Of a DNA stretch of 64,000 nt, positions 1 through 8,467 are shown piece after piece. The stretch comes from CAYFWF01 sp964346815. GTDB taxonomy: Bacteria; Acidobacteriota; Aminicenantia; Aminicenantales; Aminicenantaceae. The DNA lies in assembly GCA_964346815.1 (NCBI GenBank), contig CAYFWF010000057.1:62001-126000 (forward strand), written 5' to 3'. The notes under the pieces are model-generated. The model saw only the letters and a program-made list of their open reading frames with translations. It was not told the DNA's origin and did no database searches. The position numbers were made by a program, and so were the translations under genes. How positions within the stretch are numbered: position 1 is the stretch's first letter; each line of letters begins with the position of its first letter.

Positions 1-378
1 CGGCAACTGGAGGAGCACCTGAATCAGTGTCCCGAGTGCCGTCAGGAATTCGAGGAAATGGGAAAACTCGAGGAGGTGTTGGAAAAAATGCAGCTAAAAA
101 AGCCTCATAAAGAAATGTGGGAGGTCTACTGGACCTCGATCTATAACCGCCTGGAAAGAAGGATTGGATGGATTTTCCTTTCTATCGGTGCTATGATACT
201 CTTGTTTTTCGGAGGCTACAAAGCAGTTGAGGGAATTATCCAGGATCCTTCCATCTCGCTTCTCCTCAAGATCGGTATTCTTATCCTCCTCGGCGGAGTG
301 GTTATCCTGCTGGTTTCCTTGCTCAGGGAGCAGATCTTTGTCTATAAGAGGGAAAGATACAAGGAGGTAGAAAAATGA
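1..378 (+). CDS. Anti-sigma factor-like zinc-finger membrane protein (5' end cut by window edge)
   Basis: The reading frame is open from base 1, so the gene starts outside the window. The first visible residues contain H-x3-C-x2-C (HLNQCPEC), the zinc-binding motif of zf-HC2 anti-sigma factors. A short linker follows, then two hydrophobic segments (IGWIFLSIGAMILLFFGGY and IGILILLGGVVILLVSLL). Such proteins hold an ECF sigma factor at the membrane, so the sigma gene probably lies just upstream, outside the window. An internal ATG at 58 would remove the zinc finger and is not the real start. The stop overlaps the next gene as ATGA. Confidence 0.75.
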   Translation, partial: RQLEEHLNQCPECRQEFEEMGKLEEVLEKMQLKKPHKEMWEVYWTSIYNRLERRIGWIFLSIGAMILLFFGGYKAVEGIIQDPSISLLLKIGILILLGGVVILLVSLLREQIFVYKRERYKEVEK

Positions 379-689
379 TTCTTGTAACCACAGAGTTTGT
401 TCCCGGAAAGGAGATCAAAAAAGTGGTGGGTCTCGTGCGGGGAAACACCATCAGGGCCCGGCATCTCGGACGCGACATCTCAGCAGCACTCAAGAATATC
501 GTGGGAGGGGAAATCCGCGATTACACCAAGATGATGGCAGAATCCCGTGAGCAGGCCATCGACCGGATGATCGAGGAAGCCGAAAGCCTCGGGGCCAATG
601 CCATCATCAATGTCCGTTTCACCACTTCGATGATCATGCAGAGTGCTTCTGAGATCCTGGCATACGGTACTGCCGTGGTCGTGGAATAG
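375..689 (+). CDS. YbjQ/UPF0145 family protein
   Basis: A 104-residue protein of the usual length for the YbjQ (UPF0145, DUF74) family, a small pentamer-forming fold of unknown role often called a heavy-metal-binding domain. Visible family features are the N-terminal strand with TTEF and the G-x-V-x-G-N-x-I-x-A-R segment, the central helix 'AIDRMIEEAESLGANAIINV', and the C-terminal strand AYGTAVVVE. It is translationally coupled (ATGA overlap) to the anti-sigma-like gene, so the two are probably co-expressed. The link to metals is family lore and cannot be seen here. Confidence 0.85.
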   Translation: MILVTTEFVPGKEIKKVVGLVRGNTIRARHLGRDISAALKNIVGGEIRDYTKMMAESREQAIDRMIEEAESLGANAIINVRFTTSMIMQSASEILAYGTAVVVE

Positions 690-779
690 CGGACCCTTCA
701 GGAGAGAAGAGACGGCCTCTTCGCTCTGTGCCTCCCGGTGATACAAAAACCGATGTTTTTATGTGCGTAAAGACGGTTA

Positions 780-1460
780 ATGGATAAGAAAGTCATCGCC
801 CTCCTGATGATCGTTTTCTTGATGACGCTGTTCTTCTCCCTTTCCTTAAAGGCCTTTCCCCAAGATAAGGAAAAGGGAACCCTTTCCATCTATTTCATGC
901 AGGAACAGGTGGGTTATGAAGAATACACCTGGGAAGAAGACGAGTTTGGCTACACCCTTACAGTCCGTGGACGGATGACCAAACCCATCGCAATCGAGAT
1001 CGAGGAGCTCGTGATCAACCTGAACAAAAGTTTTATCTCCCGTCAATATCTGTTCAGAGGAAAGATCAGCGGAGTCGAACGGGAGGTCAGGAGTATCCTA
1101 TCTGAGGGAAAAGTTGTGAACATCACCAAAGTGGCGGGGCAAGAACAGTCCGAAGCGGTGAGCATCAAACGGGATGCCTTCCTTTTACCCAACCCGGTTT
1201 TTTCTCCATATATGGTTTTAACAAAAAAATATCGATGCGAGCTTCAGGAGAAGATCGATATTTCTGCCTACATCATTCCCCAAATGGAAGTGCCGGCCAC
1301 ACTCGAGCCCAAGAAAGAGAACCCTTGTCGGCTTATTATGAATCTGACCGCCAACGAAATAGAACTCGAAACCAATGAGATGGGGACCCTCAACACGATA
1401 GATATCCCTTCCCAGAGCTTGAGAGTCTTGAAGACCATGATCGGAAGGCCCAGCCGCTGA
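780..1460 (+). CDS. Exported protein of unknown function
   Basis: 226 residues with an N-terminal hydrophobic stretch (residues 5-25, VIALLMIVFLMTLFFSLSL) followed by KAFPQ, consistent with a Sec signal peptide. The mature part is predicted beta-rich, with alternating strands such as GYTLTVRGRMTKPIAIEIEE, and has no motif I recognise. It may belong to the broad group of periplasmic proteins that share the fold of lipid or lipoprotein carriers, but this is only an impression. It stands 90 bases downstream of the YbjQ-like gene without a clear Shine-Dalgarno. The frame stays open beyond the TGA (next entry). Confidence 0.6.
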   Translation: MDKKVIALLMIVFLMTLFFSLSLKAFPQDKEKGTLSIYFMQEQVGYEEYTWEEDEFGYTLTVRGRMTKPIAIEIEELVINLNKSFISRQYLFRGKISGVEREVRSILSEGKVVNITKVAGQEQSEAVSIKRDAFLLPNPVFSPYMVLTKKYRCELQEKIDISAYIIPQMEVPATLEPKKENPCRLIMNLTANEIELETNEMGTLNTIDIPSQSLRVLKTMIGRPSR

Positions 1461-1667
1461 CATTATTGTTCACATGACCTAGACAGAAAAAAGATCCCTG
1501 CAGACATCTCTATTCTCGATCAACATCATGTGGATGACGCGGCGGTATTTTTTATAGAGTTTCTGGCGGATGAGCTGCAGCCTGGAAAATACATTCTGAA
1601 TCTCTCTCCAGAGGACAGCCGCTCCCAATCGCGATCTCAGGTGAACACGGTTTTTAAGGTTAGATAG
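1461..1667 (+). pseudogene. Orphan C-terminal coding remnant
   Basis: Directly after the TGA of the preceding gene the same frame stays open for 68 codons and ends in TAG at 1665-1667. No start codon with a ribosome site is visible. The end reads FIEFLADELQPGKYILNLSP and, after about 10 more residues, VNTVFKVR. This resembles the terminal beta-strand region (LxPGxYxLxV...F+V) of GWxTD- or TPR-type exported proteins common in Acidobacteriota-like genomes. I read it as the tail of a lost gene. Stop-codon readthrough is a much less likely alternative. Confidence 0.35.
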
Positions 1668-1695
1668 GAGGATCTCAGAACGGTTGGTTCAGCCT

Positions 1696-3462
1696 TCATG
1701 ACTTGCTGCGGGATTTCCACTTTCCGAGACTAATCAATCTCTTTAACCGCTCCTTAATTCCTCTGTTTGCATCCCAGGACAGGATCCTGTCGATCCTTAT
1801 ATAGGCGTTTTGTACATCATCGTGCCAAGTCAATTCATCTTTAATGGAGTTTAAAGCCTCTGATTGGTAGGAATCGTCGATTTGTGCCCAGATGGCAAGT
1901 GCCAGATCCCGGAGGCCGAGTCCCCAATATAGGCATCCCAGTTCAAACAGTGCGTGATTCCTTTGCTTTCCACCCATGTTAATAACCGTTTCATATAGAT
2001 TTATCTGCTCTTCGACATATCTAGCTATAACCTCGTCCAACGAGGAGCAGCCTCTTTTTTCTAGTATTTTATGGAGTTTTTCATATGTATTCTTGATGAT
2101 GTAGCACTTGACTTGCTTGTTGTACACCTCGGATACTCTGTATTTTTGGGATAAATATTTTTTTGCCTCATCATAAGCTTTATACAGGTATTCGATGGCT
2201 CTTCTCTCGAAATCATAATGCGAGGCTAGAGTTAAGAGAAATTCCGCACTGACAGGCGTGTCCGTATTTTCTCTCAAGAATTTCAGGAATTGATATTCCA
2301 GAGGCTTGTTGAAGTAGAGTTCCTCGATATAATCAAAGGCTGATGAAATGCGGCTTATGGGGACGATGATATTGTTCAGATTGCTGTGGATGAATCTCCT
2401 GGTTAAATAGGCAAGGTCTTCGCTTTCAAGATCGTATTTCTCGAGATATTTCTTTTTGAAGTACAAAAACTGATCTTCTTCGGGCAAGGCCAGAAATTTA
2501 TCCAGAAAATCATCGAAATGTTCCTTGAAAGACGCAGTGATTATCAATTCCTTTTTTGCTTCGGGTTTTTTATGCCAAACCGCCTCAGGACGAGATGTTC
2601 CTGAAAGCAGCACAACCTTGAATGCCTTTTCTTCCTGATCTTTAAACAGCGCTTCTGATTTTGTGTCCACAAAATGGATGTCAGCTAGAGGCTTTCTTAC
2701 CGCCAAAGGAAAGCCCTCCACGATATGGAACAGATGGGCTCCTTGGGCGAGAATCTGCTCATAGGGAGATTCTCTAAAAAAATGTTGTGCAGGAACGATT
2801 TTAATACCTGTAGGCGTATTGACCCTCACATAGTCACTCACTCTATCGTAATCTATACATCTGGATGGAAATCTCTGGAGGGACTGCAGATCTGCTCTGT
2901 TCGGTTTTAGCAGCACATTCAGCTTTGTATCCTGTTTTCCCGGAAGCGGAACGGATGGGATGACTTTTTTCCCCGAATCGAGGTCTAATCCTCCCCGTTG
3001 CCGCAGGAAATTTTGGATATCATCTTCGGTGATCGCTTGTGAGGTTTTTTCTTCATCCTTGACTCCCTTCAAGTCGAAGTAGGCCCCGATCAACTGTTTG
3101 TAAACCTGGACCTTTTCGTTATGACTCAGACTGGAACCGGAGATTGTGAAACTTTTAAGAAGTTCAGAGATTTCTTTGTCCTTGCCGGCCGACCTTGCTA
3201 GCGCCCCAGAGCCAGAGGGGCTTACTCCCTGGAATTCGTCCAATGCCTGGAATAACGCACGCTGGTTCCTTTCTCTTGAAGTTGAATTCGAGGTGGAGGA
3301 AGGAAGAATGGAAAAACATAAAATGAGAAAGAAGAGGATATGGAAAGTGATGGATAGATAGAGGGCGAACGAGAAAGTGATTTTTTTCACTACAGTCCAT
3401 TTGACTAGTTTAGAGTAGAGGGTATCGGCAGGATGGGAATAAAAATCACTAAAGAGTTCCAT
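1696..3462 (-). CDS. Membrane-anchored helical-repeat protein, unknown function
   Basis: 588 residues. Residues 28-52 form one transmembrane helix (ITFSFALYLSITFHILFFLI region), preceded by a short basic cytoplasmic tail. The following Ser/Thr/Gly-rich linker and large soluble domain should lie outside. The C-terminal third is entirely helical with TPR-like pairs (ALFELGCLYWGLGLRDLALA), so a protein-protein interaction role is plausible. A strong ribosome site (GGAG, a few bases before the ATG) supports the start. No enzymatic motif is recognisable and no operon partner is adjacent. Confidence 0.65.
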   Translation of the reverse strand: MELFSDFYSHPADTLYSKLVKWTVVKKITFSFALYLSITFHILFFLILCFSILPSSTSNSTSRERNQRALFQALDEFQGVSPSGSGALARSAGKDKEISELLKSFTISGSSLSHNEKVQVYKQLIGAYFDLKGVKDEEKTSQAITEDDIQNFLRQRGGLDLDSGKKVIPSVPLPGKQDTKLNVLLKPNRADLQSLQRFPSRCIDYDRVSDYVRVNTPTGIKIVPAQHFFRESPYEQILAQGAHLFHIVEGFPLAVRKPLADIHFVDTKSEALFKDQEEKAFKVVLLSGTSRPEAVWHKKPEAKKELIITASFKEHFDDFLDKFLALPEEDQFLYFKKKYLEKYDLESEDLAYLTRRFIHSNLNNIIVPISRISSAFDYIEELYFNKPLEYQFLKFLRENTDTPVSAEFLLTLASHYDFERRAIEYLYKAYDEAKKYLSQKYRVSEVYNKQVKCYIIKNTYEKLHKILEKRGCSSLDEVIARYVEEQINLYETVINMGGKQRNHALFELGCLYWGLGLRDLALAIWAQIDDSYQSEALNSIKDELTWHDDVQNAYIRIDRILSWDANRGIKERLKRLISLGKWKSRSKS

Positions 3463-3544
3463 CTCCCCTTTTCCCCTCCTTATTCTTCCCGCCTCTTTGT
3501 TTTACATCAATTCTGCAGATCACTCAATTTTTTTTCATTATACA

Positions 3545-3829
3545 TCACTTCCAGTTCATCTTATAGATAACCAGTTCCTGATAGCCGCTTTCTTTCTCAT
3601 AAGCACAGTACATCCGGCTGTTTTTCAATTTCCGGCCTAACGCTTCTTTCAGGCTTTTTTGTCTCACAAACACACCGTCTGAATTGAAAATGTCGACCAT
3701 GTATTCATCCGGATTCTCACCTTTCTCGTATGTCTCCGCCAAAATCCTTCCTTCTCCATCCACATAGAGAAACTTGAACGGCGGAAAATTCTCCTGCATA
3801 TAAACTTTGTCCTTCAAGAGATCCCACAT
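3545..3829 (-). pseudogene. C-terminal remnant of a 6-bladed beta-propeller protein
   Basis: The 94 codons match only the last quarter of the exported beta-propeller proteins found elsewhere in this window. They have a blade strand of the type FxFLYVDGEGRILAxTYEK, the DIFNSDG turn (compare DVFDSEGRY in the gene at 11068-12195) and an end in QELVIYKMNWK (compare YVKRYKVTWKI). There is no signal peptide, no N-terminal propeller part and no good ribosome site. It is best read as a truncated paralogue. Confidence 0.65.
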
Positions 3830-3922
3830 GTTGGCTTGATATTATTCCTCGTTATTTTCATGTGATTATTCCATGTATTTTGACTTATATAAATCAAAGC
3901 ATATTCATGTTAAAATGAAAAC

Positions 3923-4591
3923 GTGAGTTGGGAAAAGAAAATCGAAGATCTCGAAAACATTTTGATAGAGATTCTCAAGAGCAAGTTTCTTCCCAAAGAC
4001 AGTTATCTAGCCGGTGGCACAGCACTTTATTTTTATCTCCGCCATCGAGTATCTGTTGATATTGATTTTTTTTCACCAAAGCCGTTTCGTCCAGACACAT
4101 TGGTTTTCAAAGCCAGAGAATATTTTGATCACGTGGATGTTGAAATCATGGAGAAGGATAGTCTGATTTTATTTCTTTCTCAGGACAAAATAAAGTTTTC
4201 ATTATTTCATCTGCCTTACCCACTGTTATCTGATTTGCATTTTCATGAAATTAAGCCTCACATCAAATGTCCAGTGGCATCTCTTGAGGATATCGAAGCC
4301 ATGAAGGCCGTTGCTCTTGCCCAAAGAGGTTCGGCTAAGGATTTTGTCGACCTTTATCATCTGCTCGGAGGAACACGGCACACCTTTAATGATATGTTTT
4401 CTGGTGTTCAACGCAAATATCAAGTTGATGAGAAATACAGTTATCATCTAAAAACCGCTATGGCTTATTTTTTTGATGCTGAGCAAGAAATCGGTGCTAT
4501 CATGATCGTTGATGAGACAGGCAAAATTCGAAAAATCACAGATGAGCAATGGCAAGAAATCAAGGCATTTTTCGTGAGGTTCAGCCAATGA
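3923..4591 (+). CDS. AbiEii/AbiGii-like nucleotidyltransferase toxin
   Basis: 222 residues with the nucleotidyltransferase core of the AbiEii (type IV toxin) family: GGTALYFYLRHR around residue 31 and the metal-binding SVDIDFF just after it. The later helix with KAVALAQRGSAKDFVDLYHL also matches the family. AbiEii-type enzymes transfer nucleotides, for MenT homologues to tRNA acceptor ends, and can cause abortive infection. The GTG start is imposed by an in-frame stop just upstream. The stop overlaps the small partner gene (ATGA). The cassette is visibly richer in A+T than its surroundings, which suggests transfer. Confidence 0.8.
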   Translation: MSWEKKIEDLENILIEILKSKFLPKDSYLAGGTALYFYLRHRVSVDIDFFSPKPFRPDTLVFKAREYFDHVDVEIMEKDSLILFLSQDKIKFSLFHLPYPLLSDLHFHEIKPHIKCPVASLEDIEAMKAVALAQRGSAKDFVDLYHLLGGTRHTFNDMFSGVQRKYQVDEKYSYHLKTAMAYFFDAEQEIGAIMIVDETGKIRKITDEQWQEIKAFFVRFSQ

Positions 4592-4851
4592 GAAAAGAAC
4601 TTTTTTGGGACAGGGATGAAGAAACAATCTCCCCTGATATTGAGATTGAAAGAGCCATAAATTTCGGGGGTTTTGATTACATAGAAGAGGTCCAGAAGAA
4701 GTATGGAATGGAGAAATTCAAGAACGTTTTGAGAAACAAAAAAAGTCTGAGTAAGAAAGCCGTTAATTATTGGTGCCTTGTCTTGGGAATAGATCCAAAT
4801 GAAACCGCGGTCTTCAAGGATTCGTTTTCTATTTGGACTCCTTTCCGTTGA
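4588..4851 (+). CDS. DUF6922-like small partner (putative antitoxin) of AbiEii-like toxin
   Basis: 87 residues starting at the ATG that overlaps the toxin stop (ATGA). An upstream in-frame ATG at 4549 lies inside the toxin gene and is less likely. The sequence has the pattern seen in small proteins encoded next to AbiEii-like enzymes: FWDRD near the N terminus, a central helix containing KKYGMEKFKNVL, and LSKKAVNYWCLVLGI. I assign it to the DUF6922 type from memory. Usually the small gene precedes the nucleotidyltransferase; here it follows. The antitoxin role is inferred from pairing. Confidence 0.6.
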   Translation: MRKELFWDRDEETISPDIEIERAINFGGFDYIEEVQKKYGMEKFKNVLRNKKSLSKKAVNYWCLVLGIDPNETAVFKDSFSIWTPFR

Positions 4852-5040
4852 TTATTCATTTAGGCAGCGTTTTCCATTTACCCAGGCTATTCTTTCTTGC
4901 TTCGTTCTTTTTTATTTTTTAATTTTCCCTTTGCCAATACTCATTAAATTTAGGAGGTTCCTCCTTTAGGCATGTGAACGAGGGATGATGTAGAGAACAC
5001 TCTTTAGTGGAATTGGAAGAATGAGGATGGATTGGCTAGG
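4852..5040. other. Intergenic, AT-rich, small AGGAGG/CCTCCT inverted repeat
   Basis: No gene is visible between the convergent toxin cassette and PAS gene. AGGAGG (4952-4957) is followed two bases later by its exact complement CCTCCT (4960-4965), which could form a small hairpin. A T-rich run lies before it (4896-4930). It may act as a bidirectional terminator zone, but the signal is weak. Confidence 0.25.
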
Positions 5041-5523
5041 CTAGGAAGCTTTATCGGGCTCATCGGCTCTCCTGACAATTGCAAAATCTGCAAGCCTTCC
5101 CTGGTACTGGACCACAGATGCCTTTATTTCGATAGGAACATCGCTTCCGTCTTTGTGCCTTATTACTGTTTTATAAATATTCGGGATATCTTCTCCTGCT
5201 ATGCGTCTCAGATAGTATTTTGCTAACTTCGGAAGCTCGTCTGGATGAATATAGTGGGCAAAGGATGTGCCAATGACCTCTTCTGGAGTATAACCTATCA
5301 GTTCTGCCACCTTAGGATTCACATATTTTATCTGTCGGTCTTGAATGATAGTAATCACTTCTTTTGCTTTACGAAACAAATTGTGGATTTTTTTGTCAAT
5401 TTTTCTGAGGTTGTTTTGGGTCCGTTCTCGCTCGATCTCCAATTTTTGCAGCTCGGTGATTCGCTCATGCAGCTCCATCAATTCATCGAGCTCCCTTTCT
5501 TTTGCTTTATCGTTCTCATCCAT
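5041..5523 (-). CDS. Stand-alone PAS-domain protein with N-terminal coiled coil
   Basis: 160 residues. Residues 5-50 are a charged coiled coil (ELDELMELHERITELQKLEI). Residues 55-150 form a PAS domain with the usual landmarks: ITIIQDRQIKYVNPKVAELI, GYTPEEVIGTSF, HPDELPKL, and a PAC-like end with KDGSDVPIEIKASVVQYQG. No histidine kinase, GGDEF or other output domain is attached, so it probably passes its signal by protein contact. A good ribosome site (AGGAG) precedes the ATG. The ligand cannot be predicted. Confidence 0.8.
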   Translation of the reverse strand: MDENDKAKERELDELMELHERITELQKLEIERERTQNNLRKIDKKIHNLFRKAKEVITIIQDRQIKYVNPKVAELIGYTPEEVIGTSFAHYIHPDELPKLAKYYLRRIAGEDIPNIYKTVIRHKDGSDVPIEIKASVVQYQGRLADFAIVRRADEPDKAS

Positions 5524-5644
5524 ACTTCTTGCTCCTGATTAACTTCCGCTCTCTCCATTCATTCTTCCAATATATTACTACTTTTTTAATGATTTTTCTT
5601 TTAAAAAAAACAGGAGCTCGATTATGACAACGAGCATTGATCAC

Positions 5645-5893
5645 TCATCTCTGTCCATAAGCCAACCCTCCCCACTTGACATATATCACGCATGCCAGGC
5701 CAAAGAGAACCTTTGCGATGTAGTGGACCCACCATATCCAGGTTGTAGGGGACATGCTTACAACCTGGGGAAGAAGGACTATAATGGCCATAATTGAGGC
5801 AAAAATTATTTTGGTCTGAATCAATTCTGCTTTTATGAACGCCAGAATAAAAGCCACAAGGATGGCTATATTGAGAATAGCTCCATAAGGCAC
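5645..5893 (-). CDS. Small inner-membrane protein
   Basis: 82 residues with three predicted membrane helices (ILNIAILVAFILAFIKA, IIFASIMAIIVLLPQVV, and WWVHYIAKVLFGLACVIYV). Translation appears to begin at GTG 5893, with AAGGA seven bases upstream. No family is recognised. It lies between two other leftward genes but is separated from both. Confidence 0.5.
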   Translation of the reverse strand: MPYGAILNIAILVAFILAFIKAELIQTKIIFASIMAIIVLLPQVVSMSPTTWIWWVHYIAKVLFGLACVIYVKWGGLAYGQR

Positions 5894-5943
5894 CCTCTTG
5901 TCCTTTCTTCTCCTTGCCCTCAGTCTATTGTGCTATTCCCGCC

Positions 5944-6813
5944 TCATCTTGAGAAATGGAGTAGGCATTCATCCTGTTCGAGCCTGTATTCGATTTTAAG
6001 ATTCCATCCTGCTCTCTTAGCTCTGTCATACCATATGGTTTCAAATATCTTACGATAGTCCTCAAACGAAATTTGATGTTTGAGATGGGCAGTTCTTCTG
6101 TAGAGAGAAAAAAATATCGATTCAATCTTGACTAAAGCCTCTCTTTCCTCAAGTTTTTCAAGTGTAACGGCGTTTCCTTTAAGATTGGCCTGTTCCCAGC
6201 AAAGATACAATATAAATGCCTTTGAAGGAGGGACAAACGGAACCCAGGCTTTCGCTGCAAGAAAATATCCGAGGCCATCCAGGAATATGTTAAAGGCAGA
6301 ATCCCTTCCTAAATTTTCAGATATCGTATTGAAAATCCACACCATCTTGGTCCAGTAGAATTCCTCCCGCATCCATGCTTTCCACTCTTCCGGCAGGTCA
6401 GGGAATTCTGAGGTGGGAAGAGATTCAATATTATCAAGACGAATAAAGATGCCTTCTAAATGTTGGAAATACCATTTGTCTCCTTCCAGAATGAACGAGA
6501 AGCAGTAAGTGTATTTCCCTCCTTCCGCTGTTGTCAGAGGAACTAAGAAATTCAACTGATTGTCATATCGAATGACTTCCGGTTCCCTTTCCATATCTTC
6601 CCACGGAATGCTTTTTCTAAATCTATTCAACGTTTCCATGAGCTGTTCTCTCGGAAATTCCTGATGAGGTCGAATATGTTCTGGTGATAGTTCATTGTTC
6701 TTGTATAGCAATACAAACTCTTTCCAGACCTTGAGGTTATCTTGTTGGAGGGCTGAGGTTGAGGTTTGCATGAATGCTAGTAGAAGAGGAAAAAGCCAAA
6801 TTGTCCTTCTCAT
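5944..6813 (-). CDS. Exported protein of unknown function
   Basis: 289 residues beginning with a clear Sec signal peptide (MRRTIWLFPLLLAFMQTSTS, cleavage likely near residue 20) and an ideal ribosome site (AAAGGAG). A beta-rich segment (about 75-115) resembles a small NTF2-like or lumazine-type cup with KYTYCFSFILEGDKWYFQHL. The remainder is helical. No catalytic motif was found. The neighbours give no functional hint. Confidence 0.6.
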   Translation of the reverse strand: MRRTIWLFPLLLAFMQTSTSALQQDNLKVWKEFVLLYKNNELSPEHIRPHQEFPREQLMETLNRFRKSIPWEDMEREPEVIRYDNQLNFLVPLTTAEGGKYTYCFSFILEGDKWYFQHLEGIFIRLDNIESLPTSEFPDLPEEWKAWMREEFYWTKMVWIFNTISENLGRDSAFNIFLDGLGYFLAAKAWVPFVPPSKAFILYLCWEQANLKGNAVTLEKLEEREALVKIESIFFSLYRRTAHLKHQISFEDYRKIFETIWYDRAKRAGWNLKIEYRLEQDECLLHFSR

Positions 6814-6892
6814 TCTTTTCTCCTTTCCATCCGACTCAAAATATATTTTTTCATGCTCAGCCCGGCTCTCTGGAGCTTGGATGCGGGATGGG

Positions 6893-6970
6893 CTAGATTT
6901 TCCATGTGACTTTGTATCGTTTTACGAGCTGATAATCCTCTGCATCTTCCTCTTTGGAATATGGTTCATT
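6893..6970 (-). pseudogene. Extreme C-terminal remnant of a beta-propeller protein
   Basis: A 25-codon open stretch on the minus strand ends in a stop at 6893-6895 and reads NEPYSKEEDAEDYQLVKRY followed by KVTWKI. This is the terminal signature of the propeller family (compare IEEDEEGYQYVKRYKVTWKI at 11068-12195). An in-frame stop lies just before it, so only the tail of a former gene is left. Confidence 0.55.
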
Positions 6971-6996
6971 CTAATTTTTTTCACAAATCCTTAATT

Positions 6997-7143
6997 TTAT
7001 AGCTGTATCTTTCCCCTCGGTTTTCTTCTATGTTTGGGGTCTTTGCAGATAAGGCTTCTGTTACAGGATCGAACAACAAAACTGGCATTGTTGACAGCAG
7101 GAAGCACATTGAATTTCTTGGTTACCCCTTTTAGCTCAAGCAT
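6997..7143 (-). pseudogene. N-terminal remnant of an ABC-transporter ATPase
   Basis: A 48-codon frame with a good ribosome site (AAGGAGAGGG) begins MLELKGVTKKFNVLPAVNNA and continues SFVVR. This is the N-terminal beta-sheet of an ABC ATPase (xLxLxxVTKxFGxxxAVxxVSFxVxxG), but it breaks exactly where the Walker A region should come and then reads unrelated sequence to a stop. It may be what is left of the ATPase partner of the permease encoded at 8468-11035. That link is inference. Confidence 0.5.
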
Positions 7144-7400
7144 GTTCCCTCTCCTTTTTATTATACATAGGGACATATGAATTATACCAGTTAGGTTTTA
7201 TGTCTTTTGTTTTATAAAACGGGACAAATATTGTCTGAAAACAAAGGAAAGTGGATATCTCGAATTGGTGGTTTACAGGATGGGTTGGAAATAAAGATGG
7301 TCACGATATGGCCATAAAGGAGACCAGTTCTTTCGGAATATCCTACTGCCTGGATTGTATATATAGTGGAAGGTCAAATCAGGTAAGGAAAGGTGATACC

Positions 7401-8066
7401 ATGAACATCTTGAAAACGTTCGTTGGAATAGTCCTTTTAATGTCGTCAATCACTTTAGTTGCTGCTCCACTTGAACACGATTTGGATGTTTATATACGGG
7501 TTTATAAAATCCCGAGAGTGCAGTATTGGGCGATGGAACTTCCTGAAGACAATGGAGAAACCACCTTAGTACGAGTTGATGGCGATCTGACGTCGGTTTT
7601 TCCGGACGGGATTGTGCTCCTTCAGACCGATCTTTCCCCCATGGCTTCGAATTCCGCCATTACTCAAATTATCAAGGGCCGGATCTATTTTGGGGGGAAT
7701 AACTTCCGGGCTACCAGGATAAGAGTAGAAGACCTCAAAAAAGTCCAATTGCGATTCGATAAGTCACATTCATCAGAAGAGGTACGATTCGAGAAGGAGA
7801 TTTCTTCTCACTCCAGGGAGATTTACAGGCTCAGGACAAGCATAAAATCAGTGGAAGAAGACGAAACCATCATGAACGTCAGCTTCGATTCAGGTTGGAG
7901 TTCATTCGGTGGCCGGCTTGGAACTAGCATTAGTGGAACCATCTTTGATCAAACCATCGCTTTGCCTGAACACAAAATCCTCTTGATCGGCTTCCCTTCC
8001 CATGATGAAGGTCCGCGCGGCACAGTCTTCTGGCTGGCATTCAGTGTGATAAAGAATGAACTGTAA
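7401..8066 (+). CDS. Exported protein of unknown function
   Basis: The frame is open from 7251, but the real start is the ATG at 7401. It follows AGGAAAGGTG by a few bases and opens a textbook signal peptide (MNILKTFVGIVLLMSSITLV, then AA at the cleavage region). The mature protein (about 200 residues) is predicted all-beta (VYIRVYKIPRVQYWAMEL, IIKGRIYFGGNNFRATRIRV) and ends in a segment typical of secretin/TonB short-domain or type II/III-like pilotin folds. I could not place it in a family. The final GTVFWLAFSVI may form an outer-surface strand. Confidence 0.55.
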   Translation: MNILKTFVGIVLLMSSITLVAAPLEHDLDVYIRVYKIPRVQYWAMELPEDNGETTLVRVDGDLTSVFPDGIVLLQTDLSPMASNSAITQIIKGRIYFGGNNFRATRIRVEDLKKVQLRFDKSHSSEEVRFEKEISSHSREIYRLRTSIKSVEEDETIMNVSFDSGWSSFGGRLGTSISGTIFDQTIALPEHKILLIGFPSHDEGPRGTVFWLAFSVIKNEL

Positions 8067-8085
8067 TGTCGATTTGAAATAATTC

Positions 8086-8124
8086 TTGACACAGGCGTTA
8101 TTTTCCTTTATTTTAAAGGAAAAT
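8086..8124 (+). promoter_or_regulatory. padR promoter with perfect inverted-repeat operator
   Basis: TTGACA (8086-8091), a 17-base spacer and TATTTT (8109-8114) form a near-consensus sigma-70 promoter. The -10 lies inside a perfect 11-base inverted repeat (8100-8110 ATTTTCCTTTA; 8114-8124 TAAAGGAAAAT; 3-base centre). A dimeric repressor bound here would block RNA polymerase. PadR proteins bind AT-rich palindromes of this kind, so autoregulation by the next gene product is the natural reading. Confidence 0.7.
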
Positions 8125-8140
8125 AGTTTCAGATAGAATC

Positions 8141-8461
8141 ATGAAACTCCTTACCAGACAAGAAGAATTGATTTTATTAGCCATTTTGCGTCTCGGCAGC
8201 AGAGCATACTGTGTGCCCATATTCGATCAGATTGAAGAGGTGACAGGCAGAAAATCGACGCTAGGAAGCATCTATATCACCCTTCATCGATTGGAAAAGA
8301 GAGGGTATATCGAATCCCAATTCGGTGCTCCGACGCCGGAACGTGGGGGCAAAAGCAAGCGATTTTATAAAGTCACAGATCCTGGAATCAAAGCCCTTCA
8401 GGCCGTCAAAAAGGTAGAAAAGGCGATGTGGGACGGCCTCACCAGCCTGGTTATTGATTAG
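8141..8461 (+). CDS. PadR-family transcriptional regulator
   Basis: 106 residues, the usual size of a short PadR repressor. The winged helix is visible: ILLAILRLGSRAYCVPIFDQI, then STLGSIYITLHRLEKRGYIE (recognition helix and wing), ESQFG, and GGKSKRFYKVTDPGIKALQA. It is followed after six bases by an FtsX-type permease, an arrangement typical of Acidobacteriota-like genomes. Together with the palindrome at its promoter this suggests a self-controlled operon that responds to membrane-active compounds. The inducer is unknown. Confidence 0.9.
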   Translation: MKLLTRQEELILLAILRLGSRAYCVPIFDQIEEVTGRKSTLGSIYITLHRLEKRGYIESQFGAPTPERGGKSKRFYKVTDPGIKALQAVKKVEKAMWDGLTSLVID

Positions 8462-8467
8462 TACACG

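Noticed and set aside
7251..7400. Upstream extension of the exported protein at 7401-8066
   Set aside because: No ribosome site at 7251. The signal peptide and AGGAAAGG site both place the start at 7401.
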